Shown here: positions 8,922 through 17,861 of the stretch, piece by piece
Layout of the letters: every line of letters starts with the position of its first letter
How positions within the stretch are numbered: position 1 is the stretch's first letter
From: Pseudanabaena sp. BC1403
GTDB taxonomy: Bacteria > Cyanobacteriota > Cyanobacteriia > Pseudanabaenales > Pseudanabaenaceae
Direction of reading: 5' to 3'
NCBI RefSeq assembly: GCF_002914585.1
Contig: NZ_PDDM01000015.1
Location: 62,001-126,000, forward strand
Length of the DNA stretch: 64,000 nt
Position numbers and translations under genes: made by a program
Notes under the pieces: generated by a model
Databases searched by the model: none
What the model saw: only the letters and a program-made list of their open reading frames with translations
What the model was told of the DNA's origin: nothing

Positions 8922-9836
8922 ATGTCAGATTCGTTAATCAAAATAGCCGTTGTTGGGGATGTTCATGATTTGTGGCAGCCTGTTGAGGAGCGCTTAGCTC
9001 TCCAGTCTTTGGGAGTTGATTTAGTTCTATTTGTCGGTGACTTTGGTAATGAGTCAGTAGAAGTTGTAAGGGCGATCGCTAATCTTGATATTCCTAAAGC
9101 AGTTATTTTAGGCAATCATGACTCATGGTATAGCGCCTTAGATAATAGCAACAATTCCAAGAAAAACAAATGCCCATACGATCGCACTAAGGAAGATCGT
9201 GTGCAACAGCAATTAGATATTTTAGGCGAAATGCATGTCGGTTATAGTTGGTTAGACTTTCCTGAATTAAAGCTCTCCGTGGTCGGCGCACGTCCATTTA
9301 GTTGGGGAGGTTCTAAATGGAAAAAAGAAGTTTTTTATCGCGATCGCTATAACATCCAAAACTTTGCAGAATCGTCAAGACGTATTGCCGAATCTGTTGC
9401 TAATGCTGCCTATGACAAAATAATCTTTTTAGGGCATAATGGCCCTTATGGACTGGGAAATAAGGAGCATTCTATTTGTGGCAAAGATTGGAAGGTTGGC
9501 GGCGGTGACTATGGAGATCCCGATTTTGCAGAAGCGCTTTCTCAATCCTATCAAATGAAAAAAATAGTTCCCTTAGTTACATTTGGGCATATGCATCACC
9601 ATTTGCATCTCAATTCTCATCGTACTCGTGACGCGATCGCAACTAACAATATGGGGACTATTTTTCTGAATGCCGCTTGTTCTCCGAGAATTGTCAAAAA
9701 CAATGATACAGATTGCCGTAACTTCTCTATCGTCAGCTTAGAATCTGGTCAGATCACCCAAATATCTCTTGTATGGCTAAATTCGCACTGTCAAATAGTT
9801 AGCGAGAAGATTTTATACCAATTCTCGAAAGTATAG
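8922..9836 (+). CDS. Calcineurin-like metallophosphoesterase, TIGR04168 type
   Basis: The protein has 304 residues and no signal peptide. The di-metal phosphoesterase motifs appear in order: GDVH (Asp 13, His 15), GDFGNE (Asp 40), GNHD (residues 64-67), GHNGP near 175, and the closing GHMHHHL near 222. These coordinate two metals and cleave phosphoesters. The sequence matches the family of about 300 residues found in cyanobacteria and plastids (TIGR04168), whose physiological substrate is unknown to me. It is monocistronic, with a long terminator-like hairpin immediately after it. Confidence 0.87.
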   Translation: MSDSLIKIAVVGDVHDLWQPVEERLALQSLGVDLVLFVGDFGNESVEVVRAIANLDIPKAVILGNHDSWYSALDNSNNSKKNKCPYDRTKEDRVQQQLDILGEMHVGYSWLDFPELKLSVVGARPFSWGGSKWKKEVFYRDRYNIQNFAESSRRIAESVANAAYDKIIFLGHNGPYGLGNKEHSICGKDWKVGGGDYGDPDFAEALSQSYQMKKIVPLVTFGHMHHHLHLNSHRTRDAIATNNMGTIFLNAACSPRIVKNNDTDCRNFSIVSLESGQITQISLVWLNSHCQIVSEKILYQFSKV

Positions 9837-9859
9837 CCACACTTTCGAGAATTAAAACT

Positions 9860-9912
9860 AAACCCCAAAATGCAAAGCGCCCACTTAGTGGGCGCTTTGC
9901 ATTTTGGGGTTT
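9860..9912. terminator. 25-bp hairpin between phosphoesterase and moxR
   Basis: Perfect arms at 9860-9884 and 9888-9912 surround loop TTA, between two converging genes. A weak variant of the ATACCAA repeat (ATACCAATTCTCGAAAG) precedes it across the end of the upstream gene. Confidence 0.65.
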
Positions 9913-9935
9913 TAAGCTTTTTTGCCTACTCCAAT

Positions 9936-10883
9936 TTAAGGAACGGATACAACATCTAGTAATCGCTGAATAATCTTCTTAGGTGATCGCCTTCCTGCCG
10001 CCATAATGCGATGTCCTAAAACGAAGGGGGCAAGGAACTTCACATCATCAGGTAAAACATAATCAGACTTGCGATCGCGATCGAGCATTTGCTTAATAAA
10101 GGCATAACTCTGAGCTGATCGCAGCAACGCCGTCGTACCTCTAGGACTTACGCCAAGGGTGATTTCTTCATCATTACGAGTCGCACGGACAACATTAACA
10201 ATATATTGGCTAGTCGCATCACTGACAGGAACTTTGGCGCAAAATTGCCGAATTTCTAGTACTTCTTCAGGAGTGATACAAGCTTCTAATTGAGCAGAAC
10301 CAATTTTTCCGACCTGCATCCGTTTCAGCATTTCCAACTCTTCTGCTTCGTTGGGATAGCCAATGCTGAAAGACAAGGCAAAGCGATCAAGCTGAGCCTC
10401 GGGTAAAGGGAAAGTCCCTTGATATTCAATCGGGTTTTGAGTTGCGATCGCAAAAAATGGTGAGGGAACTTTCCGTGATATGCCATCAACGGTGACTTGA
10501 CTCTCTTCCATTACCTCTAGCAATGCTGACTGGGTTCGTGGAGTCGCCCGATTAATTTCATCAGCTAGCAACACATTTGCAAATACTGGCCCTGGCAAAA
10601 ACTGAAATTCACCTTTTTGGGGATTCCAAATATTTGTCCCCGTAATATCGGTGGGCAATAGATCGGGAGTGCATTGCACACGCTGAAATTTTCCAGATAT
10701 AGAAGCAGCCAGTGATTTGGCGAGTAAGGTCTTGCCCACTCCAGGCACATCTTCTAGTAATGCATGACCACCTGAGAATAGTGCTACCAAGACCAGCTGG
10801 ATGGCCTCATCTTTACCAACGATCGCCTTCGCCAGATTATCAACTAACTGTTGTACTTTGAGTTGCTTTTCCATGTTCCCCAT
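9936..10883 (-). CDS. MoxR-family AAA+ ATPase
   Basis: This AAA+ ATPase has Walker A GVPGVGKT (Lys 51) and Walker B LLADEINR near residue 110. TQNPIEYQGTFPLPEAQLDRF and GVSPRGTTALL are diagnostic of MoxR. MoxR proteins are chaperone-like ATPases that usually mature or activate a VWA-domain (DUF58) partner encoded next door; no such partner is adjacent here. I choose ATG at 10883. An in-frame ATG three codons later (10874) is equally plausible, and a TTG nine codons earlier gives the longest frame. It is divergent from the DUF3084 gene across a 52-bp palindrome. Confidence 0.9.
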   Translation of the reverse strand: MGNMEKQLKVQQLVDNLAKAIVGKDEAIQLVLVALFSGGHALLEDVPGVGKTLLAKSLAASISGKFQRVQCTPDLLPTDITGTNIWNPQKGEFQFLPGPVFANVLLADEINRATPRTQSALLEVMEESQVTVDGISRKVPSPFFAIATQNPIEYQGTFPLPEAQLDRFALSFSIGYPNEAEELEMLKRMQVGKIGSAQLEACITPEEVLEIRQFCAKVPVSDATSQYIVNVVRATRNDEEITLGVSPRGTTALLRSAQSYAFIKQMLDRDRKSDYVLPDDVKFLAPFVLGHRIMAAGRRSPKKIIQRLLDVVSVP

Positions 10884-10943
10884 CAAGCTTGTGAAGATCG
10901 AATTTTGCAATATTTGTCATACTAGCCTATTGCGGCTCGCTTG

Positions 10944-10995
10944 CCCACGAAAGCAGTAGAGGCAATTCATGAATTGCCTCTACTGCTTTCGTGGG
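10944..10995. other. Perfect 52-bp palindrome between divergent genes
   Basis: Two 26-base arms pair without any loop, centred on TTCATGAA. The palindrome lies between the divergent starts of moxR and the DUF3084 gene, where no terminator is needed. It may be a regulatory site or a palindromic repeat. Confidence 0.6.
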
Positions 10996-11038
10996 CGTGG
11001 ATCTGCTAGAATCTACAGTGTGAGGACTAAGGAGTTAC

Positions 11039-12403
11039 ATGGCTGGATATACGCTGATTTTAGCGATTTTGATCTTAGGAGGCATGATCGCAACTTTAGG
11101 CGATCGCATTGGCACTAAGGTTGGAAAAGCACGGCTTAGTATATTCAAATTGAGGCCGCGTGACACTGCCACAGTCGTCACAATCGCTACAGGAGGAATG
11201 ATTTCCGCCTCAACCTTAGGAATTTTATTGCTATTAAGCGGACAGCTACGGGATGGATTATTTCGCCTCGAAAGTATTCGCTCAGAGCTATCTAGTAGCC
11301 AAGAACAAAAGCAAAAAATCGAAGTCGAACTAAATGCCGCGAAAACCGAACAGGAAAAAGCTCAACAACGTTTAGGGGAAATTAATAAGTCTTTAGTTCA
11401 AGCTTTGCGGAAACAGGCGGAGACTCAGGCCTTATTACAGTCAGTCGAGAGCAAATTTGCCCAAGCTGACGAGCAACTCCAAAAAGCCTCGCAGCAGGAA
11501 GCCGACCTTCGCGATCGCATCCAGAGCTTGAGTGCAGAGCAAGAAAATCTCCAAGCCGAAAGTAATCAGCTTCGGGATGAAAAAGATCGAATATCCACAG
11601 AGCTTGCCAGTATTTCCCGCGATCGCGAAACTCTAAAACAAAGAGTCGATGAATCAGAGCAACGCTTAGTAGAAATCGAAAAACAACGGGTAGCTCTTGG
11701 CTCAGAAGTTGCATCTTTAGAATCCGCTAGGGAGCAATTGCTGATCAGTCTTGAAGCTCTACGTAAGGGTAACGTTGCTATTTTTGCCGACCAAATTTTA
11801 TCAATAGGGGTTGTGCGCCCCAATCTGAGCCAAGCTGAGTTACGTCAAGCCAGTAGCCAACTAATCCTCCAAGCCGAGCGAAATGCCCGTGAACTGTTAG
11901 ATTTTCTTCCTAATCAAGCCCCCCAAGAACCAGTCATTAAAATTACGGAAGCACAGATCGAGGGACTACTCAATCGGATCAAAGATGGAAAAAGCTATGT
12001 GATTCGTATTCTTTCCGCTGGTAATTTTCTAAAACGCGAAACCAGAGTTGCGATCGCTGCTGATGTCACCCTAAATCGCCAAATATTTGCGGCTGGCGCG
12101 GAAATTGCCTCCCTACAATTTGCCCCTGACCTATCACCACAGGCCCTCGCATCGAGGGTTGAGCAACTATTTTTGTTAGTTAGTTTTCGTGCTCGTCGTG
12201 AGGGAGTTCTAGCTAACCCAATTACAGGCAAAGTCGGCAATTTCCCCCCTGACGCTTTGACTGAGCTTTTTAAAGTAGTGAGTGAGCTTAAGACTCCCTA
12301 TGAAATTAAGGCTGTAGCCAAGGAAGCTATTTTTCCTGCGAGTTCTCTGATTTTAGAGCTAGTTATTCGTCAAAATGGTGTTGAAATTGGGCGATTTAGT
12401 TAG
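11039..12403 (+). CDS. DUF3084 membrane protein with long coiled coil
   Basis: The protein has 454 residues. Two membrane helices lie near 4-24 and 46-67. They are followed by a heptad-rich coiled coil over about residues 75-240, dominated by Glu, Gln, Lys and Leu, and then a globular C-terminal domain of about 200 residues. The layout and the opening MAGYTLILAILILGGMIATL match the cyanobacterial DUF3084 family, conserved but without a known function to my knowledge. A membrane-anchored scaffold is a reasonable guess from shape alone. It starts with ATG preceded by AAGGAG about 5 bases away. The MFS exporter gene follows 22 bases later and could be co-transcribed. Confidence 0.87.
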   Translation: MAGYTLILAILILGGMIATLGDRIGTKVGKARLSIFKLRPRDTATVVTIATGGMISASTLGILLLLSGQLRDGLFRLESIRSELSSSQEQKQKIEVELNAAKTEQEKAQQRLGEINKSLVQALRKQAETQALLQSVESKFAQADEQLQKASQQEADLRDRIQSLSAEQENLQAESNQLRDEKDRISTELASISRDRETLKQRVDESEQRLVEIEKQRVALGSEVASLESAREQLLISLEALRKGNVAIFADQILSIGVVRPNLSQAELRQASSQLILQAERNARELLDFLPNQAPQEPVIKITEAQIEGLLNRIKDGKSYVIRILSAGNFLKRETRVAIAADVTLNRQIFAAGAEIASLQFAPDLSPQALASRVEQLFLLVSFRARREGVLANPITGKVGNFPPDALTELFKVVSELKTPYEIKAVAKEAIFPASSLILELVIRQNGVEIGRFS

Positions 12404-12425
12404 CAATTTGCGGTTTAGTTAGATT

Positions 12426-13817
12426 ATGACAAGCTTTACTTTCTTTCAAAGTCTACGAAATACTGCTTTTGCAAGACTCTATGCTGCTCAAACAATTAGT
12501 TTGTTTGGTGATGCTTTAACATGGTTAGGGTTAGCTTTACTGGCTTTTGAGTTGGCGGGGAAAGATAGTGGAGTCGTCCTTTCGGTAGCGCTGACTTTAA
12601 GAGTGACGGCTTTTGTGATCTTATCTCCACTAGCAGGGGCGATCGCCGATCGCCTAGATCGCAAGAATATTCTCATCATTACCCACATAGCGCGTATGGC
12701 GATCGTGGGAACACTCCCATTTGTAAATGCAATTTGGCAGATTTATGTCTTAGTTTTTGCTCTAAATGTATTCAATGCTTTTTTTACACCCACCTATCAA
12801 GCCACCATTCCTTTAGTAACTGGGAAAAAAGATTATGCACAGGCGATCGCGCTTTCGGCGGCTACCTATCATTTATTAGGGGTGCTAGGTCCTGGGCTTG
12901 CAGGAGGCATCTCGAATTGGTTCGGAGCAAGACAGATATTTTTTTTAGATGCAATTTCATTTTTTATCGCCGCAATTTTAATTTTTACAATTCCCAGTCA
13001 ACTTAAAGTACAGCAAAATGAAAATATTGAGGCAAATGCAGGTGTTGTTCGTAAAATTTTAAACGATATTAAAGAGGGAACCACCCGCCTATTTGGAGAT
13101 CAATTTATTCGATATGCGCTCTTATTACAACTTGTAGCCTCGATCGCTGGCGCACAAATTTTAGTTAATACAGTTGGCTATGTGCAGGGAAATTTAAAGT
13201 TTGGCAACTTGGAATATGGTTGGGTGATGTCTGCATTTGGGATTGGCGCAACTATAGCTGCCCTGATGGTTGGGGCTATTGGCAAAAAATGGGAACGCAC
13301 AACCTTAGCCGCTTTAGGCGCAGTCCTGATTACGGCAGTAATCCTTCCTGCTAATTATGTGAGCTTGGCTCCTTTAATGTTGCTGTGGGCGATCGCAGGT
13401 ATAGGGCAAGTTCTGGTAAACCTTCCGACTCAGACTTTAATTGCCGATCTCATTCCTAGCAACTTACAAGGTCGAGTCTATGGCGCACATTTTGCATGGA
13501 GTCATCTATGGTGGGCGATCGCCTACCCGATCGCAGGTTGGTTAGGCAGTCACACTGACAATCAATCTTTTTTGTATGGAGGCTTAATCGGATTTGTGCT
13601 GTTTGCGGGAGTGCAATTACGATTAGCGCCAAAAAACCACGAACATGAACACGAATATTTATCCCACGAACACGAGCATTATCATGATAACCCTCATCAG
13701 CACGAACATCCTGAAGGAATATTGGTAACTGAGCCACATATCCATACTTATGAGCATTTACCGATGCGCCATCGCCACGCTCACTATGCGGACATTCACC
13801 ATTTACACAGCTACTAA
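12426..13817 (+). CDS. MFS exporter with histidine-rich C-terminal tail (NrsD-like)
   Basis: The protein has 463 residues. Residues 1-400 form an MFS exporter of about 11-12 helices with the loop-2/3 motif GAIADRLDRKN. The last 60 residues are a cytoplasmic tail packed with His (HEHEHEY, HEHEHYH, HQHEH, RHRHAHY). This architecture is known from NrsD, the nickel exporter of the Synechocystis nrs operon, whose His-rich end binds metal. Its place in a cluster with an RND pump, a small adaptor and an OmpR/kinase pair supports export of Ni, Co or a similar divalent metal; which metal is an inference. It converges with the lysozyme-like gene. Confidence 0.85.
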   Translation: MTSFTFFQSLRNTAFARLYAAQTISLFGDALTWLGLALLAFELAGKDSGVVLSVALTLRVTAFVILSPLAGAIADRLDRKNILIITHIARMAIVGTLPFVNAIWQIYVLVFALNVFNAFFTPTYQATIPLVTGKKDYAQAIALSAATYHLLGVLGPGLAGGISNWFGARQIFFLDAISFFIAAILIFTIPSQLKVQQNENIEANAGVVRKILNDIKEGTTRLFGDQFIRYALLLQLVASIAGAQILVNTVGYVQGNLKFGNLEYGWVMSAFGIGATIAALMVGAIGKKWERTTLAALGAVLITAVILPANYVSLAPLMLLWAIAGIGQVLVNLPTQTLIADLIPSNLQGRVYGAHFAWSHLWWAIAYPIAGWLGSHTDNQSFLYGGLIGFVLFAGVQLRLAPKNHEHEHEYLSHEHEHYHDNPHQHEHPEGILVTEPHIHTYEHLPMRHRHAHYADIHHLHSY

Positions 13818-13825
13818 AAAATGAT

Positions 13826-14539
13826 TCAGTTTTTGACAACTCTGCGCATAGAAGCAAGTTCTTCAGCTAAAAATTTGCGATAAAGCTTGGGTAAAAAAGG
13901 TGTCATTAAATTATCTTCAATTCCGTCGCCTAAGCTAGTCCAAACCCCAGACAACTCAACCAAAGCATCTTCAACCCGATCTTTTTTAAGTAAAGTTAGG
14001 ATGTCAGTATTCCATTGGTGATGATCTTTTAGCCAGCGATAGACAACTATATCTTGGTATTCTGGCTTAAAGCTATAAATTACACCATCAGGAGTTTCAT
14101 AGGGATTGGGATGATATTTAGAAGCTTTTTCTAGCCAAGTAGAGGTTAGAAATTGGTATCGCCCTGATGCTGTCGAACATTTCCCTTTATTCACTTGAGT
14201 TTTGATCGGGATACATTGATCAGGGTGTTGACTCAAATCATGGACATGATCGCCACCGTATAAAAGCGCATAGGTGTTTTTACCACTGGACTCGCTTGCA
14301 GAAATAGTTCTCATCAAAGCACGAATATGGGGATCACCAGTGGTCATGACCAGTGGCGGTACATCTTCGGAAACTTGCAGATATTTGGTGTTTCTGAGGA
14401 TATTCTGGGCATTTTGAATGAACCAGACTAAGGCAACTAGGCTCAGAATTGAGGCAATATCCCAAATCTTTTGCTTTTTGCTATATGCCTTATTTTCGCT
14501 ATTTTGATTATTTTTTTGTTTAGAACGATAGAAGAACAT
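13826..14539 (-). CDS. Membrane-anchored lambda-R-like lysozyme (GH104/GH24 type)
   Basis: The protein has 237 residues. One N-terminal membrane helix (about 27-45) is followed by an extracytoplasmic domain resembling phage lambda endolysin R and related muramidases: LMRTISASESSGKNTYALLYGG, the DHVHDLSQHPDQ region and ASGRYQFLTSTW. The Glu in ISASES is the probable catalytic acid. Its position between a metal RND pump and an NrsD-like exporter recalls the nrsBACD operon. I recall, without certainty, that NrsC there is also lysozyme-like. A role in opening peptidoglycan for a trans-envelope pump is plausible inference. Confidence 0.8.
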   Translation of the reverse strand: MFFYRSKQKNNQNSENKAYSKKQKIWDIASILSLVALVWFIQNAQNILRNTKYLQVSEDVPPLVMTTGDPHIRALMRTISASESSGKNTYALLYGGDHVHDLSQHPDQCIPIKTQVNKGKCSTASGRYQFLTSTWLEKASKYHPNPYETPDGVIYSFKPEYQDIVVYRWLKDHHQWNTDILTLLKKDRVEDALVELSGVWTSLGDGIEDNLMTPFLPKLYRKFLAEELASMRRVVKN

Positions 14540-14582
14540 AGAGATAATCTTTAAATAACCTGTCTGCGTTTCAAGGTATAGA

Positions 14583-14645
14583 TTCCCTTAAAAAGGGAAG
14601 AGAATTTTCTTCTTCTCCATTTTAAGGGGGATTGAGGGGGATCTT
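14583..14645. repeat. Imperfect AAGGGGGATTGAGGGGGAT-type repeat
   Basis: CCCTTAAAAAGGG and a downstream TTTTAAGGGGGATTGAGGGGG pair imperfectly. The sequence is of the low-complexity kind dispersed in cyanobacterial intergenic DNA. It lies between the RND and lysozyme genes. Confidence 0.4.
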
Positions 14646-14700
14646 AGGTAACTCATGGTATGACGGATAACTTGTGTGTGAGGGTTCCACCTCATACAGG

Positions 14701-17700
14701 TTATTTAACTAATACCTGAGAACGCTCATCTACCTCAATTTCTTCCTCAAGCTTGGTCGCTTGTTGTTTAGGAATCATGAACTTACCAAACTTGGCATAG
14801 ATAGCAGGAATTACCAACAGAGTTAAGGCGGTAGAGGTAAACAAGCCACCTAAAACCACGATCGCTAAAGGCTGGAGAATCTCATTCCCAGAATCACCAG
14901 CTAACACTAGAGGCAATGTCCCCAATGCCGAGGTCAGAGCGGTCATCAAAATGGCATCAATTCTTTCTAGGGAACCTTTGACAATTGTTTCTTTGAGAGG
15001 GATGCCTTGGGCAAATTTGTTGTTGTAGTTGTCTACAAGCAGTAAGCCATTACGGACAGCCACACCAAAAAGGGTAATGAAGCCCACAAGAGAAGCAACG
15101 GACATGACCCCGCCACTGAGGATGATCGAGACTATGCCTCCCACCAAAGCTAAAGGCAGATTGAGCATAATCGCGATCGTAGCAGGGAGGGATTTCACCG
15201 AGAAGAACATCAAAACCGCAATGACGATCGCTGCCAAAATACTAAATATTAGCAAGTTATTTGTGGCTCGTTGTTCCGATTCAAACTGACCGCCATACTT
15301 GATGAAATAACCATTAGGCAACTTCACTTGTTGATTAATTTGAGCTTGAATATCACCGACCACACTGCCCAGATCACGCTCAGCAACATTGGCAGAGACG
15401 ACAATCAGCCGTGAGACATTTTCTCGGTTCACAACATTAGCTCCCATACCATAATCAACCTTGGCTACATCTTGAAGAGAAATAGTTTGTCCAGTGGGGG
15501 TAGTAATAGGGATATTGCGAATCGCATCTAAGTTACTACGACTATTTTCTGCTAAGGATACGGTGATATCAATTAGTTGTTGGTTGTCAGCAACTTGGGA
15601 TACTACTCGACCATTGAGTGCTATTTCCACCACCTCCGAGAGTTGCTCCATGCTAAGTCCATAAGTGGCAGCAGCAGGGCGGTTATATTGGATTTTCACT
15701 TGGCGAATTGGTAGTTGCGGTTCTAGCTGGAGATCGACAACCCCTTTAATCGGCTGAATCACATCCCGCACTTGTTCGCCAATCTTCCGAAGTTCGGCTA
15801 GATCGGAACCAAAGATTTTGACGGCGATCGCACTTCTAACACCCGATAGAACTTCATCCATACGATGCGAAATAAATCCACCAATATTTGAAGCTACTCC
15901 TGGCAATTTATTAAAAGCCTCTCGTAGTTGTTTAATGCTAGATTCTCGGTCTTCCAAAGCGCGATCGCTCAGTTCTACATCAACGTGAGCCATACTCACC
16001 CCTGCCCCGTCAGCATCACCAGGAGCGCGTCCAGCCCGAACTTGAACCCATTCGTAGAGGGGATTATCTTTGAGGGAAGTGTACAAAGCCATCCCAGCTC
16101 GGTTAGTCATATCTAGGGAAACTCCAGGGAATAAGACCATAGAGTTAACCATTGATTTCTCTTGAAATTCTGGCAGAAATACCCGTCCTAGGGAAGGAAC
16201 GATCGCAAAGGCTGCCACGAGAGAGGCTAGAGCCACACCAAGAATGATTTGGGGCGCTCGAATCGATAGATTAAGTAAGGGACGATAGAGATTTTGCGCC
16301 CAACGAGAAATCAAGGTATTTTCTTGGGGTAGGGTTTGACCTGCCAACAAAATGGTACAAAGAGCTGGGGTGAGCGTCATGGCGACAATCAAGGAAGCGG
16401 CGATCGACAGCAAATAAGCCCAACCCATCGGCGCAAAAATATTTCCTTCTACCCCTGTCAAGCTAAAAATCGGTGCGAAGACCACAATAATAATTACTGT
16501 GGAAAAAACTACAGCTAGACGCACTTCGACAAAGGCATCAAATACTACCTTAAAAGAGGGTTTTGGGTACTCTTGTTTCTGATTTTCTCGAAGCTTGCGA
16601 TAACAGTTTTCCATATAGACGATCGAGTCATCGACAAAACCGCCTAGGGCAACCACTAAACCGCCTAGTGTCATGGTGTTGATCCCTAAACCGAAAGAGC
16701 GCATCATCATCATCCCAATTAACAAGGACAGGGGAATAGCACTCAAGGTAATCAGAGCCGTGCGCCAATTCATCAAAAACAGCAGCATGATTACCGAGAC
16801 AATAATAATCCCTTCCACCAGAGAACTGCTGACATTGCCGATTGCCGCATCAATAAAATTAGCTTGGCGAAATGTTCGTGCTAACTGGACATCCGCAGGA
16901 AAAGTCTTTTGCAATGATGCCATCACTGCTTCTACCGATCGCGTCACCGTGGGCGTGTCGATTTCGGGCTGCTTATTGATCATCATCACGATCGCAGGTT
17001 GACCATTAAAACTGCCATCGCCACGCTTTAAGGCCGCACCAGTCTTAACCTGAGCAACATCACGCAACAGGATCGGCTTACCATCATTGACCTTCACCAC
17101 TGACTGTTGCAGATCGCTAATGGAATTGACTTTACCAATCCCTCTGACTAGCACCTCTTGACCACCACCAATCAGGAAACCCGCAGGAGCACTAGAGTTT
17201 GCACCCTTAGCGGCTTCAGCTACTTCGGTGAGGGATACATTTAGCGATCGCAATTTGGCAGGATCGACTAGCACCTGTTCTTGGCGTTCATCACCGCCAT
17301 AGACCGTTACCTGAGTCACCCCTGCCACTGAAAGTATTTGATTTTTGAAGGTGCTGTCAACAAGGCTGCGCAAATCCATCAATGAGGTTTTGCCTTGACC
17401 ATTGACCGTAAATGCATATTGCAAAATCGTACCTAGCGGCGAAGCGAGTGGCGAAATTTCTGGCGGATGCACATTTTCAGGCAGTTGGTTAGTGACCTGT
17501 TGTAATCGCTCTGTCACCGATTGACGCGCTTTGTAAATGTCAGCATCTTGATCGAATACTACATTCACCATTGATAGCCCCACCTTGGATGATGATCGCA
17601 CAATTGTCACCCCTGGTAAGCCATTGACTGCGCTCTCAATGGGGATCGTGATTTGCGATTCCACTTCTTCGGGCGCAAGTCCCGTTGCTTCGGTGTGAAT

Positions 17701-17856
17701 ATCGACTTGAGGCGGTGCAAATTCGGGGAACACATCTAGGGGCATTTGTGTAACCGTGAAAACGCCCCAAAATGTGATAAGAACTGAGCAAATGACTATC
17801 AACCAACGCTGAATGATCGATCCTTTCAATATTTGGTCTAAAAGAGAGTTAAACAT
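14701..17856 (-). CDS. Heavy-metal-efflux RND pump, CzcA-like
   Basis: A 1051-residue inner-membrane RND protein with 12 helices and two large periplasmic loops, the normal length for CzcA/NrsA/CusA pumps. It opens with a TM1 of typical form followed by QMPLDVFPEFAPPQVDIHTEATGLAPEEVE, a hallmark of heavy-metal RND pumps. The TM4 segment is GGFVDDSIVYMEN (Asp 409 and 410). It keeps VDDxxVxxEN but lacks the first acidic residue of the DFGxxxDGA Zn/Co/Ni motif, so metal choice is uncertain. It lies 5 bases after the adaptor gene and is divergent from the regulator pair, as in nrs/czc operons. Confidence 0.92.
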   Translation of the reverse strand: MFNSLLDQILKGSIIQRWLIVICSVLITFWGVFTVTQMPLDVFPEFAPPQVDIHTEATGLAPEEVESQITIPIESAVNGLPGVTIVRSSSKVGLSMVNVVFDQDADIYKARQSVTERLQQVTNQLPENVHPPEISPLASPLGTILQYAFTVNGQGKTSLMDLRSLVDSTFKNQILSVAGVTQVTVYGGDERQEQVLVDPAKLRSLNVSLTEVAEAAKGANSSAPAGFLIGGGQEVLVRGIGKVNSISDLQQSVVKVNDGKPILLRDVAQVKTGAALKRGDGSFNGQPAIVMMINKQPEIDTPTVTRSVEAVMASLQKTFPADVQLARTFRQANFIDAAIGNVSSSLVEGIIIVSVIMLLFLMNWRTALITLSAIPLSLLIGMMMMRSFGLGINTMTLGGLVVALGGFVDDSIVYMENCYRKLRENQKQEYPKPSFKVVFDAFVEVRLAVVFSTVIIIVVFAPIFSLTGVEGNIFAPMGWAYLLSIAASLIVAMTLTPALCTILLAGQTLPQENTLISRWAQNLYRPLLNLSIRAPQIILGVALASLVAAFAIVPSLGRVFLPEFQEKSMVNSMVLFPGVSLDMTNRAGMALYTSLKDNPLYEWVQVRAGRAPGDADGAGVSMAHVDVELSDRALEDRESSIKQLREAFNKLPGVASNIGGFISHRMDEVLSGVRSAIAVKIFGSDLAELRKIGEQVRDVIQPIKGVVDLQLEPQLPIRQVKIQYNRPAAATYGLSMEQLSEVVEIALNGRVVSQVADNQQLIDITVSLAENSRSNLDAIRNIPITTPTGQTISLQDVAKVDYGMGANVVNRENVSRLIVVSANVAERDLGSVVGDIQAQINQQVKLPNGYFIKYGGQFESEQRATNNLLIFSILAAIVIAVLMFFSVKSLPATIAIMLNLPLALVGGIVSIILSGGVMSVASLVGFITLFGVAVRNGLLLVDNYNNKFAQGIPLKETIVKGSLERIDAILMTALTSALGTLPLVLAGDSGNEILQPLAIVVLGGLFTSTALTLLVIPAIYAKFGKFMIPKQQATKLEEEIEVDERSQVLVK

Positions 17857-17861
17857 TTAAA

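Noticed and set aside
11382-11823. Minus-strand frames inside the DUF3084 gene
   Set aside because: Antisense of the coiled-coil coding region; Arg/Ser-rich artefacts.
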